A stretch of 24,262 nucleotides of DNA from an uncultured Candidatus Saccharibacteria bacterium (GTDB taxonomy: Bacteria > Patescibacteriota > Saccharimonadia > Saccharimonadales > Saccharimonadaceae). The DNA is taken from the NCBI GenBank assembly GCA_938033695.1, contig CALHKE010000013.1, positions 1 through 24,262 of the forward strand, written 5' to 3'. This document shows, piece after piece, positions 14,955 through 23,236 of this stretch; positions within the stretch are counted from its first letter, which is position 1, and every line of letters begins with the position of its first letter. Position numbers and translations under genes: made by a program. The notes under the pieces were generated by a model. The model did no database searches. It had not been told where the DNA came from and was given only the letters and a program-made list of their open reading frames with translations.

Positions 14955-14960
14955 TAAGCT

Positions 14961-15398
14961 ATGGGTAAAAAATCAAAACCAAAGCAAACCTCTTCTGTCG
15001 CCGTTAACCGACGTGCGAGTTTTGATTATCATCTCGGTGATAAAATTATCTGCGGTATGAGTCTGACCGGACCGGAAGTCCGCCTCATTCGTGATCACCA
15101 CGTCCAACTTAAAGGCTCATTTGTCACCATTAAGGACGGCGAACTCTGGCTAAATAATCTCACACTTGGTGCCGAAACCGCTCGTAATATTCGCCTGCTT
15201 ATTACTAAAAAACAACTTCATTCACTTGAAAAATCTAAGCAACTCGGCAATACCATCGTGCCTACCAAATTATTTGGTGGCGGTCGTTATATTAAAATCG
15301 AGGTCTCCCTCGCTACTGGTAAAAAACGTTATGACAAGCGCGTTTCGATTAAAAATCGCGACCTCGATCGAGAGGCAAGGAAGCGTCTACATGTCTAA
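14961..15398 (+). CDS. smpB: SsrA-binding protein SmpB
   Basis: A 145-residue protein of normal length. It starts with a basic tail, then NRRASFDYHLGDKIICGMSLTGPEVRLIR, the conserved SmpB core opening, the GELWLNN strand, RLLITKKQLHSLEKS and the C-terminal GKKRYDKRVSIKNRDLDREARKR tail. SmpB binds tmRNA and enables trans-translation to rescue stalled ribosomes. tmRNA itself is not seen in this window. It has a probable leaderless promoter (TATAAT 6 nt before the ATG) and overlaps the next gene by 8 nt. Confidence 0.95.
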   Translation: MGKKSKPKQTSSVAVNRRASFDYHLGDKIICGMSLTGPEVRLIRDHHVQLKGSFVTIKDGELWLNNLTLGAETARNIRLLITKKQLHSLEKSKQLGNTIVPTKLFGGGRYIKIEVSLATGKKRYDKRVSIKNRDLDREARKRLHV

Positions 15399-16239
15399 AA
15401 TTCGTCTTTTTTCCTGGAACGTGAATGGCCTGCGTGCCGTCTTAAAAAAACAAGCTATTCAAAATTTTCTAAGCAATGAGGATCCAGATTTTTGTTGTTT
15501 CCAAGAAGTTAAAGCTAAACCTGAACAAGTTGAAAAGGAAATTTTAAACACTCCGCTAGAAAATTATCAATTAAACTGGAACTCTGCGGAACGTGCTGGC
15601 TATTCTGGCACTATGACCATTGCTAAAACCGATCAAAAAATCCTTTCCATCGAAACCAATCTTTCCGAATATTTCAAAAGTCCAGATTTTGATCAAAAAA
15701 AATCAAAGCTTCTCATAAATGACAGTTTTGGTTCACCGTTTTCTGAAGGTCGTGTCCTCACGCTTGAAACTGAAAATTTCTATCTAGTTAATGTTTACAC
15801 CCCAAATTCCAAAACTGATTTATCGCGCCTCAAACTACGTCATGAACTTTGGGATCCGCTCTTTTTAACTTATTTAAAACATCTCGAAAAAACCAAACCG
15901 GTGGTAGTTTGTGGTGATTTTAATGCCGCACACCAAGAAATTGATCTCGCACGTCCGAAACAAAATACCAAAAACGCTGGTTTCACTATCGAAGAGCGTC
16001 AAGGTATTTCCGAAATTCTAAAACAAAATTTCATTGATACTTTTCGCTCGCTTAATCCTGACTCAAACCGCTATACTTGGTGGTCACACTGGGGCAAAGC
16101 GCGCGAAAATAATATCGGTTGGCGCATTGATTATTTCTTTATTTCCAAATCTCTAGAAAAAAATCTCGAAGCCGCTGAAATTTATGAATCCATTCTCGGA
16201 TCTGATCATTGTCCAATTTCTATCACCCTAAATTTTTAA
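15391..16239 (+). CDS. xth: Exonuclease III / AP endonuclease
   Basis: 282 residues from the ATG at 15391, which overlaps the last 8 nt of smpB; AAGGAAG at 15377-15383 serves as the ribosome site. Motifs follow the ExoIII order: SWNVNGLRA (Asn10), CFQEVKA (Glu39, metal ligand), NVYTPNS (Tyr136), CGDFNAAH (Asp176, Asn178), RYTWWSHWG.AR, GWRIDYFF and GSDHCPI (Asp272, His273). It cuts DNA at abasic sites in base excision repair and may have 3'-5' exonuclease activity. Length and motifs are complete. An upstream in-frame ATG at 15166 lies inside smpB and is not used. Confidence 0.94.
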   Translation: MSKIRLFSWNVNGLRAVLKKQAIQNFLSNEDPDFCCFQEVKAKPEQVEKEILNTPLENYQLNWNSAERAGYSGTMTIAKTDQKILSIETNLSEYFKSPDFDQKKSKLLINDSFGSPFSEGRVLTLETENFYLVNVYTPNSKTDLSRLKLRHELWDPLFLTYLKHLEKTKPVVVCGDFNAAHQEIDLARPKQNTKNAGFTIEERQGISEILKQNFIDTFRSLNPDSNRYTWWSHWGKARENNIGWRIDYFFISKSLEKNLEAAEIYESILGSDHCPISITLNF

Positions 16240-16258
16240 TATTTTGAACCCCAATATT

Positions 16259-17068
16259 ATGAATCCTAATAATTTCACCTACTGGCATAAACTTATCGGT
16301 AACGAAGACCATAATATTTTATGGAATATTCCCACTCAAAAATCTGGTCGACTTTCGGTTTTTGGTGGCAATAGTGAAAATTTCCTCAGTGAAATTCGTA
16401 CCACCGAGTTTCTCGAAAAATTGCCCCTTAAAACTCTTAAATTATTTTTACCAGACGCCCTTCAAAACAAACTTCCGGTGATTAATTATATCGATTTTCT
16501 CAAATCCACCCCTTCTGGATCATTTGATCGTCACGAAAAACTTACCGAAAGTTTTCTCTCTACCGATACGGTTTTTCTTTCCGGTAATTTTTCAAAAAAT
16601 TCTACCACCTCGATCGCTATCAACGAGGCCCTAAAATCACTGCACGAAAATCAAGTAGTAGTAGCTTGCCGTGACGCTATTGAAATCATTACAAACAGTG
16701 CCGAAGAAAATCTCCAACACGAAAATCTCGTTTTGCTCGCCACGATGCCGCAACTCCAAAAACTTTTTCAAGCCATTTATTTTCCTAAAATGTTACTGCT
16801 TTCCATGCCACTCACATCTGTGATTGAGACCTTACATAAATTTACCATTAGCTACCCACTGACTCTTATTACGCTACATAGTGACCAAATCATTATGGCC
16901 AAAGCTGGCGAAGTCTACACCATTCGCCTTGATCACACTAATTTCACTCCACTTTCTCTCTGGACCGGCATGCTTCCCGCCAAAATCGCCGCGCTTGCCA
17001 CCTGGAATCCGCAAAACCTTCTCGACGTCGCTACCGCTAGTATTAACTGGGACGTTCGTCAAATTTAA
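16259..17068 (+). CDS. Degenerate YjeF-C / ribokinase-like protein
   Basis: 269 residues from the ATG at 16259; a TTG at 16244 would add five residues, and neither has a clear ribosome site. The layout suggests the NAD(P)H-hydrate dehydratase (YjeF C-terminal) fold: SGRLSVFGGNSENF near the start, a TDTVFLSGNFSKN segment, VVVACRDAIEIIT where the domain has its conserved DAD, and a late strand pair with LITLHSDQIIMAKAGEVYTI. The catalytic GxGD helix is replaced by SLWTGMLPAKIAALATW, so enzymatic activity is doubtful. The resemblance is by eye and only moderate. It is the third gene of the smpB-xth unit, 19 nt after xth. Confidence 0.7.
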   Translation: MNPNNFTYWHKLIGNEDHNILWNIPTQKSGRLSVFGGNSENFLSEIRTTEFLEKLPLKTLKLFLPDALQNKLPVINYIDFLKSTPSGSFDRHEKLTESFLSTDTVFLSGNFSKNSTTSIAINEALKSLHENQVVVACRDAIEIITNSAEENLQHENLVLLATMPQLQKLFQAIYFPKMLLLSMPLTSVIETLHKFTISYPLTLITLHSDQIIMAKAGEVYTIRLDHTNFTPLSLWTGMLPAKIAALATWNPQNLLDVATASINWDVRQI

Positions 17069-17120
17069 ACCTTGTCATTATTAGTATCAACTAGGATACT
17101 CGTCGAATCTAATTGCAAAA

Positions 17121-17152
17121 TATGTTAAAATAAGCATAAGCATTTCTATAAT
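17121..17152 (+). promoter_or_regulatory. ldh promoter region, two possible -10 elements
   Basis: TATGTTAAAAT at 17121-17131 matches the extended -10 seen elsewhere, and TATAAT at 17147-17152 is closer to the gene. Either gives a short leader with the AGGGTGG ribosome site before the ATG at 17179. An AGTATC/GATACT hairpin (17083-17100) upstream has no T run. Confidence 0.5.
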
Positions 17153-17178
17153 ATTTTTAATTTCAGGGTGGAAAAACT

Positions 17179-18093
17179 ATGTCGAATAAAGTAATGATTA
17201 TCGGAACAGGGAACGTTGGTGCCAGTATTGGTTTTTCTTTAGTTTCTTCCCATAACGCCATCAATGAATTAGTTCTCATCGATCAAGATCAAGCTGATGC
17301 CGAGGGTGAAGCGATGGATCTACGCGACACTCTAGCTGTTTCACCGAACTTCATGAAAATTCACGCCGGGACTTATGAAAAAGATAGTAAAGACACCGAT
17401 CTCGTAATTATCACCGCCGGCGCCGCCCAGAAAAAAGGTGGTGAAACCCGCACTGAACTTCTTGCGCGTAATGCCAAAATCGTCAAAGAAATTGTCGAAA
17501 ATCTCGTAAAAAATGGTTTTCAAGGCATATTTCTCATGGTCACCAACCCTGTCGATGTTTTATCCTATCTCGTTATGGAATATTCTGGTTTTCCAAGCCA
17601 CAAAATCATTGGCTCCGGCACCGTACTCGATTCCGCCCGTCTTAAATATAATATTGCGAACCGCCTCGGTATTTCACCAAAATCTGTTCACGCCTATCAA
17701 GTGGGCGAACATGGCGATAGCGAATTTGCTCTCTGGTCGAATGCCAATATTGGTGGCCAACCAATCACTGATTTAATTTTCGCTTCTGAGCTCAAAAATA
17801 TCGAAACTGACACCAAAAATCAGGCCTATGAAATTATCAACAAAAAGGGCGCCACATATTATGGCATCGGTGCCTGTGTTACCCGTATCGTGAATTGTAT
17901 TTTCAATGACGAAAATCGTGTCTTACCAGTTTCTACTTATGATAATTTTTCCGACTGCTTCTTCGGTTTTCCAACCATCGTTGGCCGCAAGGGAATCGTG
18001 CGCCGTCTCGATACCGAACTTACTGAGATGGAAGCCATCCGCATGCAATCTTCCATCAATGTAATCAAACGTTCACTGCGCGAAGTCCTCTAG
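17179..18093 (+). CDS. ldh: L-lactate dehydrogenase
   Basis: A 304-residue NAD-dependent enzyme of the lactate/malate dehydrogenase family. GTGNVGAS (9-16) binds NAD, and Asp35 in VLIDQD prefers NAD over NADP. The specificity loop has Gln84, which marks lactate rather than malate dehydrogenase, followed by Arg91. The catalytic pair is Asp151 and His178 in VGEHGDSEF, with Arg154 binding substrate. It regenerates NAD from pyruvate in fermentation, which fits an anaerobic organism. The loop AAQKKGGETR is one residue longer between Gln and Arg than the usual NQKPGETR. The end of the gene is tandemly duplicated (see the repeat at 18063-18125). Confidence 0.93.
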   Translation: MSNKVMIIGTGNVGASIGFSLVSSHNAINELVLIDQDQADAEGEAMDLRDTLAVSPNFMKIHAGTYEKDSKDTDLVIITAGAAQKKGGETRTELLARNAKIVKEIVENLVKNGFQGIFLMVTNPVDVLSYLVMEYSGFPSHKIIGSGTVLDSARLKYNIANRLGISPKSVHAYQVGEHGDSEFALWSNANIGGQPITDLIFASELKNIETDTKNQAYEIINKKGATYYGIGACVTRIVNCIFNDENRVLPVSTYDNFSDCFFGFPTIVGRKGIVRRLDTELTEMEAIRMQSSINVIKRSLREVL

Positions 18094-18125
18094 CAATCAA
18101 ACATCTCTGCACGAAGTCCTCTAGC
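18063..18125 (+). repeat. Tandem duplication covering the ldh stop codon
   Basis: AATCAAACGTTCACTGCGCG... at 18063-18094 is followed directly by a second copy at 18095-18125, sharing AATCAAAC at the start and CGAAGTCCTCTAGC at the end. Each copy contains the TAG stop. The second copy forms most of the spacer up to the next promoter. Confidence 0.8.
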
Positions 18126-18127
18126 TT

Positions 18128-18138
18128 TATGGTAAAAT
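18128..18138 (+). promoter_or_regulatory. Extended -10 promoter of the DUF2207 gene, leaderless type
   Basis: TATGGTAAAAT; the hexamer TAAAAT (18133-18138) is exactly 6 nt before the ATG at 18145. No Shine-Dalgarno precedes the ATG. Confidence 0.6.
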
Positions 18139-18144
18139 TAAACC

Positions 18145-20112
18145 ATGAGAAAATTCTTTTTAAGGTTTATTTTATTACTATCAATTTTTACCATCATTCT
18201 TATTCCTGCCGAACCGACTTTTGCGCACAAAAAGCGCAGTAGCTCAAGCAGCGAAAATTCCGCCGTTAACGATTTTACTTTCAAAAATTTTCATGCCGAC
18301 TATGAGCTGACCAAAGACGCCGAAGGTTATTCCAAACTTGATGTTACCGAAACTTTAGTTGCCAATTTCACTCACGAAAATACCAATCATGGCATCATGC
18401 GCGTCATTCCGATTTTCAATCAAGCCGGCAGAAATCAAATTATTGACGACCCTTACGCTTTTAAAGCCACGGTTACTCGCAATGGTCAATCGGAAAAATT
18501 TGAATCCAGCGTTTCCGATTCTAACATTAAACTCAAAATCGGTGATGCTGACGCTTATGTCTCTGGCGAACAAACCTACGTGATTAAATATAGCTTCGAC
18601 AATGTAGTCGCCGCCTTCAAAGATGTCGCAAATTCCTCAATTTCTGGCGCTTATCAAGAGCTCTACTGGAATATTAATGGCGTAGACTGGAAGCAACCTT
18701 TTGAGCAAGTTTCTGGCACTCTTCATTTCTCCGATGAAATTGCTAGCACCATTTTTGGCAACCCAATCTGTTATTCCGGCGCCTATCGTTCCAACGATAC
18801 TGATAAATGTCAGATCGAAAGAACTAAAAATTCCATTACTTTTTCCGCCAACAACCTTAAAGCTGGTGAAGGCGCAACTTTCGTCATTGCCATCAAAGCC
18901 GACACCTTCAAAATTCGTCCACCAAAATATAACTACATTGCCGTAGCAGTTTGTATTATCATCGGGATTTCCTCTTTCTTTACGATTTTTAGTATCATTC
19001 GTAACTATCAAAAACATGTTCGCGAAAAACATCAGCACTACAAGAGTTTAATTCGTGTTCCGGAGTACCAACCTCGAAAAGATCTCACCGTTGGTCAAGC
19101 TGGCTTCTTTAGCTTCACTCCGCTTAATCAAAAGACTGCCACCGTGCTTAGTCTAGCCGTCCACAAGAAAATTGACATCATTAAAAACCCAATTGAAAAA
19201 AATTTTCTCGGTTTCAATAAGAAACAATCTTGGTCGGTCAAAGTTTTGGATACCGACAATCTCAGCTCCGAAGAAAAATCCATGCTTCATGTTCTAGCTC
19301 AATCTTCCGCCCTACCTGAAGTCGGCGAAACCTTCAAGCTAAAGCAAAATGACTCCTACTCGGTCAACCAACTTATTATGAGTTATGATACAAACATCAA
19401 ACTTGATATCGCCGAAAAAGGTTTAACTGAGGATAATAAAAGAGCTGGCATAATGGGAGTTCTAGACAGTATCATTGGCGTGCATTTTATCATCATTTTT
19501 GGTGGCATGCTCTTCGGTATCGCATCATTCTTCCCATTCTTCCCGAAGCTCCTTTCCTGGCTTCTACGCATCGCCGATCAAACCATCCATATCACTTCTT
19601 TCTATATTTACAAACCAGAGCTCTTCATCTTAGCTGCCGCTATTTTCATCGGTACCTCTATTGCTGCCTCTACTTATAATCATTTTGCTAGAAAATATCG
19701 TGATTTCACTAACGCCGGACTCGAAGTTGTAGTCTACATGCAAGGCCTCAAAGATTACATTAATCTTGCCGAAAGTGAACGCATTAACTTTCTCCAAAAT
19801 GTCAAAGATGTCGATACTTCTCCGGAGGGAATCGTTCATCTTTATGAAGAGCTTTTGCCTTATGCTGCACTCTTTGGACTTGAAAAAACCTGGATTAAGA
19901 ATCTCGACAAATATTACGAAGAACTCGGCACCGATTATACGATTCCAACCTGGTATGCGCTATCATATGCCGATTTTGGTAGCTTCACATCTAGTATTTC
20001 AAGCTCGTCCTCAACTTATTCCACCAGTAGCAGCAGTGGCGGTTCTGGCTACTCCAGTGGCGGTGGATTCTCCGGCGGCGGTGGCGGCGGAGGTGGCGGT
20101 GGCGGCTGGTAA
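18145..20112 (+). CDS. DUF2207-family membrane protein with Gly-rich tail
   Basis: 655 residues. A signal peptide at ~1-28 is followed by an extracellular beta-rich DUF2207 domain (~40-255; DVTETLVANFTHENTNHGIMRVIP is the characteristic opening). One membrane segment lies at ~262-286, a cytoplasmic stretch at ~290-435, two membrane segments at ~443-470 and ~490-510, then a cytoplasmic C-terminal region. The tail (from ~631) is Ser/Gly rich and ends in a run of glycines and a final Trp, typical of this family. The function of DUF2207 proteins is not established; a role at the envelope is likely. The mRNA is probably leaderless, and a bidirectional terminator follows. Confidence 0.88.
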   Translation: MRKFFLRFILLLSIFTIILIPAEPTFAHKKRSSSSSENSAVNDFTFKNFHADYELTKDAEGYSKLDVTETLVANFTHENTNHGIMRVIPIFNQAGRNQIIDDPYAFKATVTRNGQSEKFESSVSDSNIKLKIGDADAYVSGEQTYVIKYSFDNVVAAFKDVANSSISGAYQELYWNINGVDWKQPFEQVSGTLHFSDEIASTIFGNPICYSGAYRSNDTDKCQIERTKNSITFSANNLKAGEGATFVIAIKADTFKIRPPKYNYIAVAVCIIIGISSFFTIFSIIRNYQKHVREKHQHYKSLIRVPEYQPRKDLTVGQAGFFSFTPLNQKTATVLSLAVHKKIDIIKNPIEKNFLGFNKKQSWSVKVLDTDNLSSEEKSMLHVLAQSSALPEVGETFKLKQNDSYSVNQLIMSYDTNIKLDIAEKGLTEDNKRAGIMGVLDSIIGVHFIIIFGGMLFGIASFFPFFPKLLSWLLRIADQTIHITSFYIYKPELFILAAAIFIGTSIAASTYNHFARKYRDFTNAGLEVVVYMQGLKDYINLAESERINFLQNVKDVDTSPEGIVHLYEELLPYAALFGLEKTWIKNLDKYYEELGTDYTIPTWYALSYADFGSFTSSISSSSSTYSTSSSSGGSGYSSGGGFSGGGGGGGGGGGW

Positions 20113-20137
20113 AAGCTAAAGCCCCAAAGCTTCAATT

Positions 20138-20169
20138 AAAAAATATCAGCTTCGTAGCTGATATTTTTA
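20138..20169. terminator. Bidirectional intrinsic terminator
   Basis: AAATATCAGCT (20141-20151), loop TCGT, AGCTGATATTT (20156-20166), with T runs on both strands. It serves the converging DUF2207 gene and the P-type ATPase gene. Confidence 0.9.
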
Positions 20170-20170
20170 T

Positions 20171-22609
20171 CTATTCGATTTCTGGTAACTTATCAATAAT
20201 TTTATTCTTTAGAATTTTAATCATCACATTACGATAGAGCCATCGTGACATATTTTCAATTGTCATCATCAGTGGCACTGTAATAATTAAAATCGCACCG
20301 AAGATTACCCACTCAATCATCGATAAATTAATATGCACGCTAAATAAACTTTGTAAGAAAATCATACAGAATAACATGCCGAACGTACAACCACTCACAA
20401 TTAATTTCTTCCAGATATTATCATACGGCATACAAATTCGCGCGAGATAAGTGATTCCTACCACTTCCCAACCTAAGACACAAAGCATCCCCAGTTGTTC
20501 GCGCGTGAGCCCCAACCAAAGTCTCAAATTAATTAACGCCAAAACAATCACCACGTTAGTCAGCGCCGCCGGAATCGCCTTTTTCAAAATATTAATCATG
20601 AAATTTCCCCGAATTAAATCCTTATTTGGAATTTGCGCTAAGAAGAAACTTGGTACACCAATCGTAAACATCGTAACCAATGAAACCTGGGTCGGCAAAA
20701 GCGGATACATAAAACCAAAGCCGATCGAGAATAGCGCCATAATAAACGAAAAAACATTCTTCACCAAGAACAACGAGCCGGAACGTTCCAAATTATTCAC
20801 CACTCGACGCCCCTCATCTACAATCTGCGGCATGCGCGAAAAATCCGAATCCAGTAGCACTAGTTGCGCCACCTGCGAGGCCGCCTGCGAACCTGAAGCC
20901 ATCGCCACCGAGCAGTCCGCATCTTTTAATGCCAAAATATCATTCACGCCGTCTCCAGTCATTGCTACCGTATGTCCCGCCTTCTGTAAAATTTTCACCA
21001 TCTTACGCTTTTCTTCTGGCTTTACGCGTCCAAAAACTGTATTTTCTAACACAATCTTTTCAAAATCACACCCCTCCGGCAAGCTCGAAAGATCAATAAA
21101 TTTCCTCGTATTTTTAATCCCCGCTTTTTCCGCCACAATTGAAACGGTCTCAGCATTATCTCCAGAGATTACTTTTACTTCCACGCCCTGTTTTGCAAAA
21201 TAATCAAAAATATGCTTCGCTGATTCGCGAATTTCATTCATCAAAAGCACAATATTAATCGGCTTAATCGGTGAAATCTCCCGCTCACCCGAAGCTAGTA
21301 GCTCAACATCTTTCTGCTTCGTCACTTCACCGAAAATCAAGACTCGATAACCTTGCTTAGTGAATTTTTGGATGGTTTTTTCGTATTTTTTCAGATCATC
21401 TTTTAGGACAAATTCCGGCGCACCAATCAAAAAAGTTTTATCCTTAAATTGCACACCACTATATTTATGTTTCGAAGAAAAACCGATGATTTGACACACC
21501 GAATCTTTATCAAATTTCGATTCTCTAGTGGCTCGCTCTTCGGTAAACTTTTTCAGCGCCTTCATCGTATCATTGTCGGCTTCCTCCGCCATCATAGTTC
21601 GCCAAAAATCTGAATCTAGATCATTTTTTACCTCGGATCCGGTCATTTCATAAATACCGCTCACGCTCATTTTATCGTTCGTAATCGTACCAGTTTTATC
21701 CACACATAAAACATCCACGCGTGCCAAAGTTTCGATACAATGCATGTCATGTACCAAAACTTTTTTCTGCGCCAAACGCACCGCCGAAAGCACTAGCGTC
21801 ACCGATGACAACAAGAATAGCCCCTCCGGAATCATTCCCACTATCGCCGCAATCATTGCCTGAATACTCATTTTTATTGGTGTGGCATGAATAAGATATT
21901 GTTGACCAAACATCAATAATCCAATTGGAATAATCAAAATTCCCGCTAGTCTCACAAAGTTATTTAGTGATTTCAAAATCTCCGATTGCTCAGTGGTTTT
22001 AATTGCTTTCGCCTTGAGCGTTAATTGTGAAATATACGATTCTGCACCCACACGCGTTAATTTTGCATAGCATTTACCTGAAACCACAAAACTACCAGAC
22101 ATCAGTTCACTGCCTTCGGCTTTTTTAATTTCATCCGACTCACCAGTTAATAGTGCCTCATTTACCAGAATTTCACCCGAGACTACCACGGCATCTGCGG
22201 GAATTTGTGCTCCCGCCTCCAAAATAACGATGTCATCTAACACTAATTTATGCGTCCAAATTTCTTGCTCCTTAGCCTCTCGCACTACCTTGATTTTTGG
22301 CGTATTCAGGACACTCAGTTTATCCAAAATTTGCTTCGCTCTTAATTCCTGCAAAATACCGATCAAGGAGTTGATAAAAATCAGCGGCAAAAAACTCATA
22401 TCTTTGTACGCACGTACCAAAAATAGCAACGTCGCTAAAAACAAAAAAACAAAATTAAAGTAAGTTAGGGAATTACTACGTACGATTTCACCAATGGTTT
22501 TTGTCGGCGCCTGAACCGCAGTATTCACTTGGCATTTTTTAACACGCTCATTTACTTCTTCCTGGCTGAGCCCTTGAATCCCACCTAAACTCTGCTTATT
22601 TTTTATCAC
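20171..22609 (-). CDS. P-type cation-transporting ATPase, CtpE-like (probably Ca2+)
   Basis: 812 residues from a GTG at 22609. It has the full P-type set: actuator TGES (155-158), phosphorylation Asp304 in CVDKTGTIT, a nucleotide-binding domain, and the GDGVND hinge. The membrane motif GMIPEGL (Pro261-Glu262) and the pattern IETLARVDVLCVDKTGT match mycobacterial CtpE and streptococcal CaxP more than classical SERCA or heavy-metal pumps. No N-terminal metal-binding CxxC is present. CtpE exports or imports Ca2+ across the cell membrane; the ion here is inferred from the family. The start overlaps the end of the upstream coiled-coil gene by 14 nt, implying translational coupling and perhaps a partner protein. 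Confidence 0.9.
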   Translation of the reverse strand: MIKNKQSLGGIQGLSQEEVNERVKKCQVNTAVQAPTKTIGEIVRSNSLTYFNFVFLFLATLLFLVRAYKDMSFLPLIFINSLIGILQELRAKQILDKLSVLNTPKIKVVREAKEQEIWTHKLVLDDIVILEAGAQIPADAVVVSGEILVNEALLTGESDEIKKAEGSELMSGSFVVSGKCYAKLTRVGAESYISQLTLKAKAIKTTEQSEILKSLNNFVRLAGILIIPIGLLMFGQQYLIHATPIKMSIQAMIAAIVGMIPEGLFLLSSVTLVLSAVRLAQKKVLVHDMHCIETLARVDVLCVDKTGTITNDKMSVSGIYEMTGSEVKNDLDSDFWRTMMAEEADNDTMKALKKFTEERATRESKFDKDSVCQIIGFSSKHKYSGVQFKDKTFLIGAPEFVLKDDLKKYEKTIQKFTKQGYRVLIFGEVTKQKDVELLASGEREISPIKPINIVLLMNEIRESAKHIFDYFAKQGVEVKVISGDNAETVSIVAEKAGIKNTRKFIDLSSLPEGCDFEKIVLENTVFGRVKPEEKRKMVKILQKAGHTVAMTGDGVNDILALKDADCSVAMASGSQAASQVAQLVLLDSDFSRMPQIVDEGRRVVNNLERSGSLFLVKNVFSFIMALFSIGFGFMYPLLPTQVSLVTMFTIGVPSFFLAQIPNKDLIRGNFMINILKKAIPAALTNVVIVLALINLRLWLGLTREQLGMLCVLGWEVVGITYLARICMPYDNIWKKLIVSGCTFGMLFCMIFLQSLFSVHINLSMIEWVIFGAILIITVPLMMTIENMSRWLYRNVMIKILKNKIIDKLPEIE

Positions 22610-23093
22610 TTTTATCTTTTCTTTCCGGAATTTCCATTTTTAATTTTGGTGTTTTCGGCATTTTCATATCAATTTTTTCGTGTCTATTTTTCTGCTTGGT
22701 TTTTAGCCAAATCGCCACTATCAACATAAGCACTAAACAAATACCTTTAAGCACCAAATTAATTCTTGCATCCGTACCACTCTGAAGACTTTTATAAAAA
22801 TTACTTTCGACTTTATATTTTTCTTCTTCCAGATCCAAAATCTCGGCTTCTAGTGCATGAATTTTTTCTTCCGTCTCACGCACTGGATTTTGTTCGAACT
22901 CCGATTTTAGTTTTTTCACCGCTTCCGTCTTTTCATTCAGCTGGCTCTGAATAATTTCTTTCGACTGCCCCACATAATTTCGTACAGGGTTATTTTGATT
23001 ATCAATTTTGATCTGTTTACTAAACAAAAAAAGGCCCAAACAGCCAGCCATCAGGATTACCATCGAAATGATATTTTTTATTTGTTTATTCAC
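22596..23093 (-). CDS. Two-TM coiled-coil membrane protein, unrecognised
   Basis: 165 residues from a GTG at 23093 with no strong ribosome site. TM1 lies at ~9-26, a Glu/Lys-rich coiled coil at ~43-105 (LNEKTEAVKKLKSEF...EEKIHALEAEILDLEEEKYKVE), TM2 at ~112-130, and a basic Lys/Pro-rich tail (MPKTPKLKMEIPERKDKSDKK) at the end. The coiled coil would be outside and the tail inside the cell. No known family is recognised. It is directly upstream of, and overlaps by 14 nt, the P-type ATPase gene, so the two are probably made together; an accessory or anchoring subunit is a reasonable guess. The promoter is TGTGCTAAAAT at 23150-23140 on the minus strand. Confidence 0.78.
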   Translation of the reverse strand: MNKQIKNIISMVILMAGCLGLFLFSKQIKIDNQNNPVRNYVGQSKEIIQSQLNEKTEAVKKLKSEFEQNPVRETEEKIHALEAEILDLEEEKYKVESNFYKSLQSGTDARINLVLKGICLVLMLIVAIWLKTKQKNRHEKIDMKMPKTPKLKMEIPERKDKSDKK

Positions 23094-23139
23094 CTAAAAA
23101 TCTTTCTGTTGTTTTTACAATTTAAAATATCTATCTCTT

Positions 23140-23155
23140 ATTTTAGCACAAAAAG
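23140..23155 (-). promoter_or_regulatory. Extended -10 promoter of the coiled-coil/ATPase operon
   Basis: On the minus strand this reads CTTTTTGTGCTAAAAT, identical over 16 nt to the promoter of the 85-residue gene (12171-12186). The predicted leader is about 40 nt. Confidence 0.6.
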
Positions 23156-23236
23156 AATAATAATTAAAAACCGACCCACCTCTTGATTCTTTTCAGTTTT
23201 TGATGTGTAATAACACTAAATAACGGAGCGCGCCTA

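Noticed and set aside
20451..21203. 250-codon open frame on plus inside the P-type ATPase gene
   Set aside because: It is antisense to conserved ATPase motifs, and its Ser/Thr/Ile-rich product has no family features.
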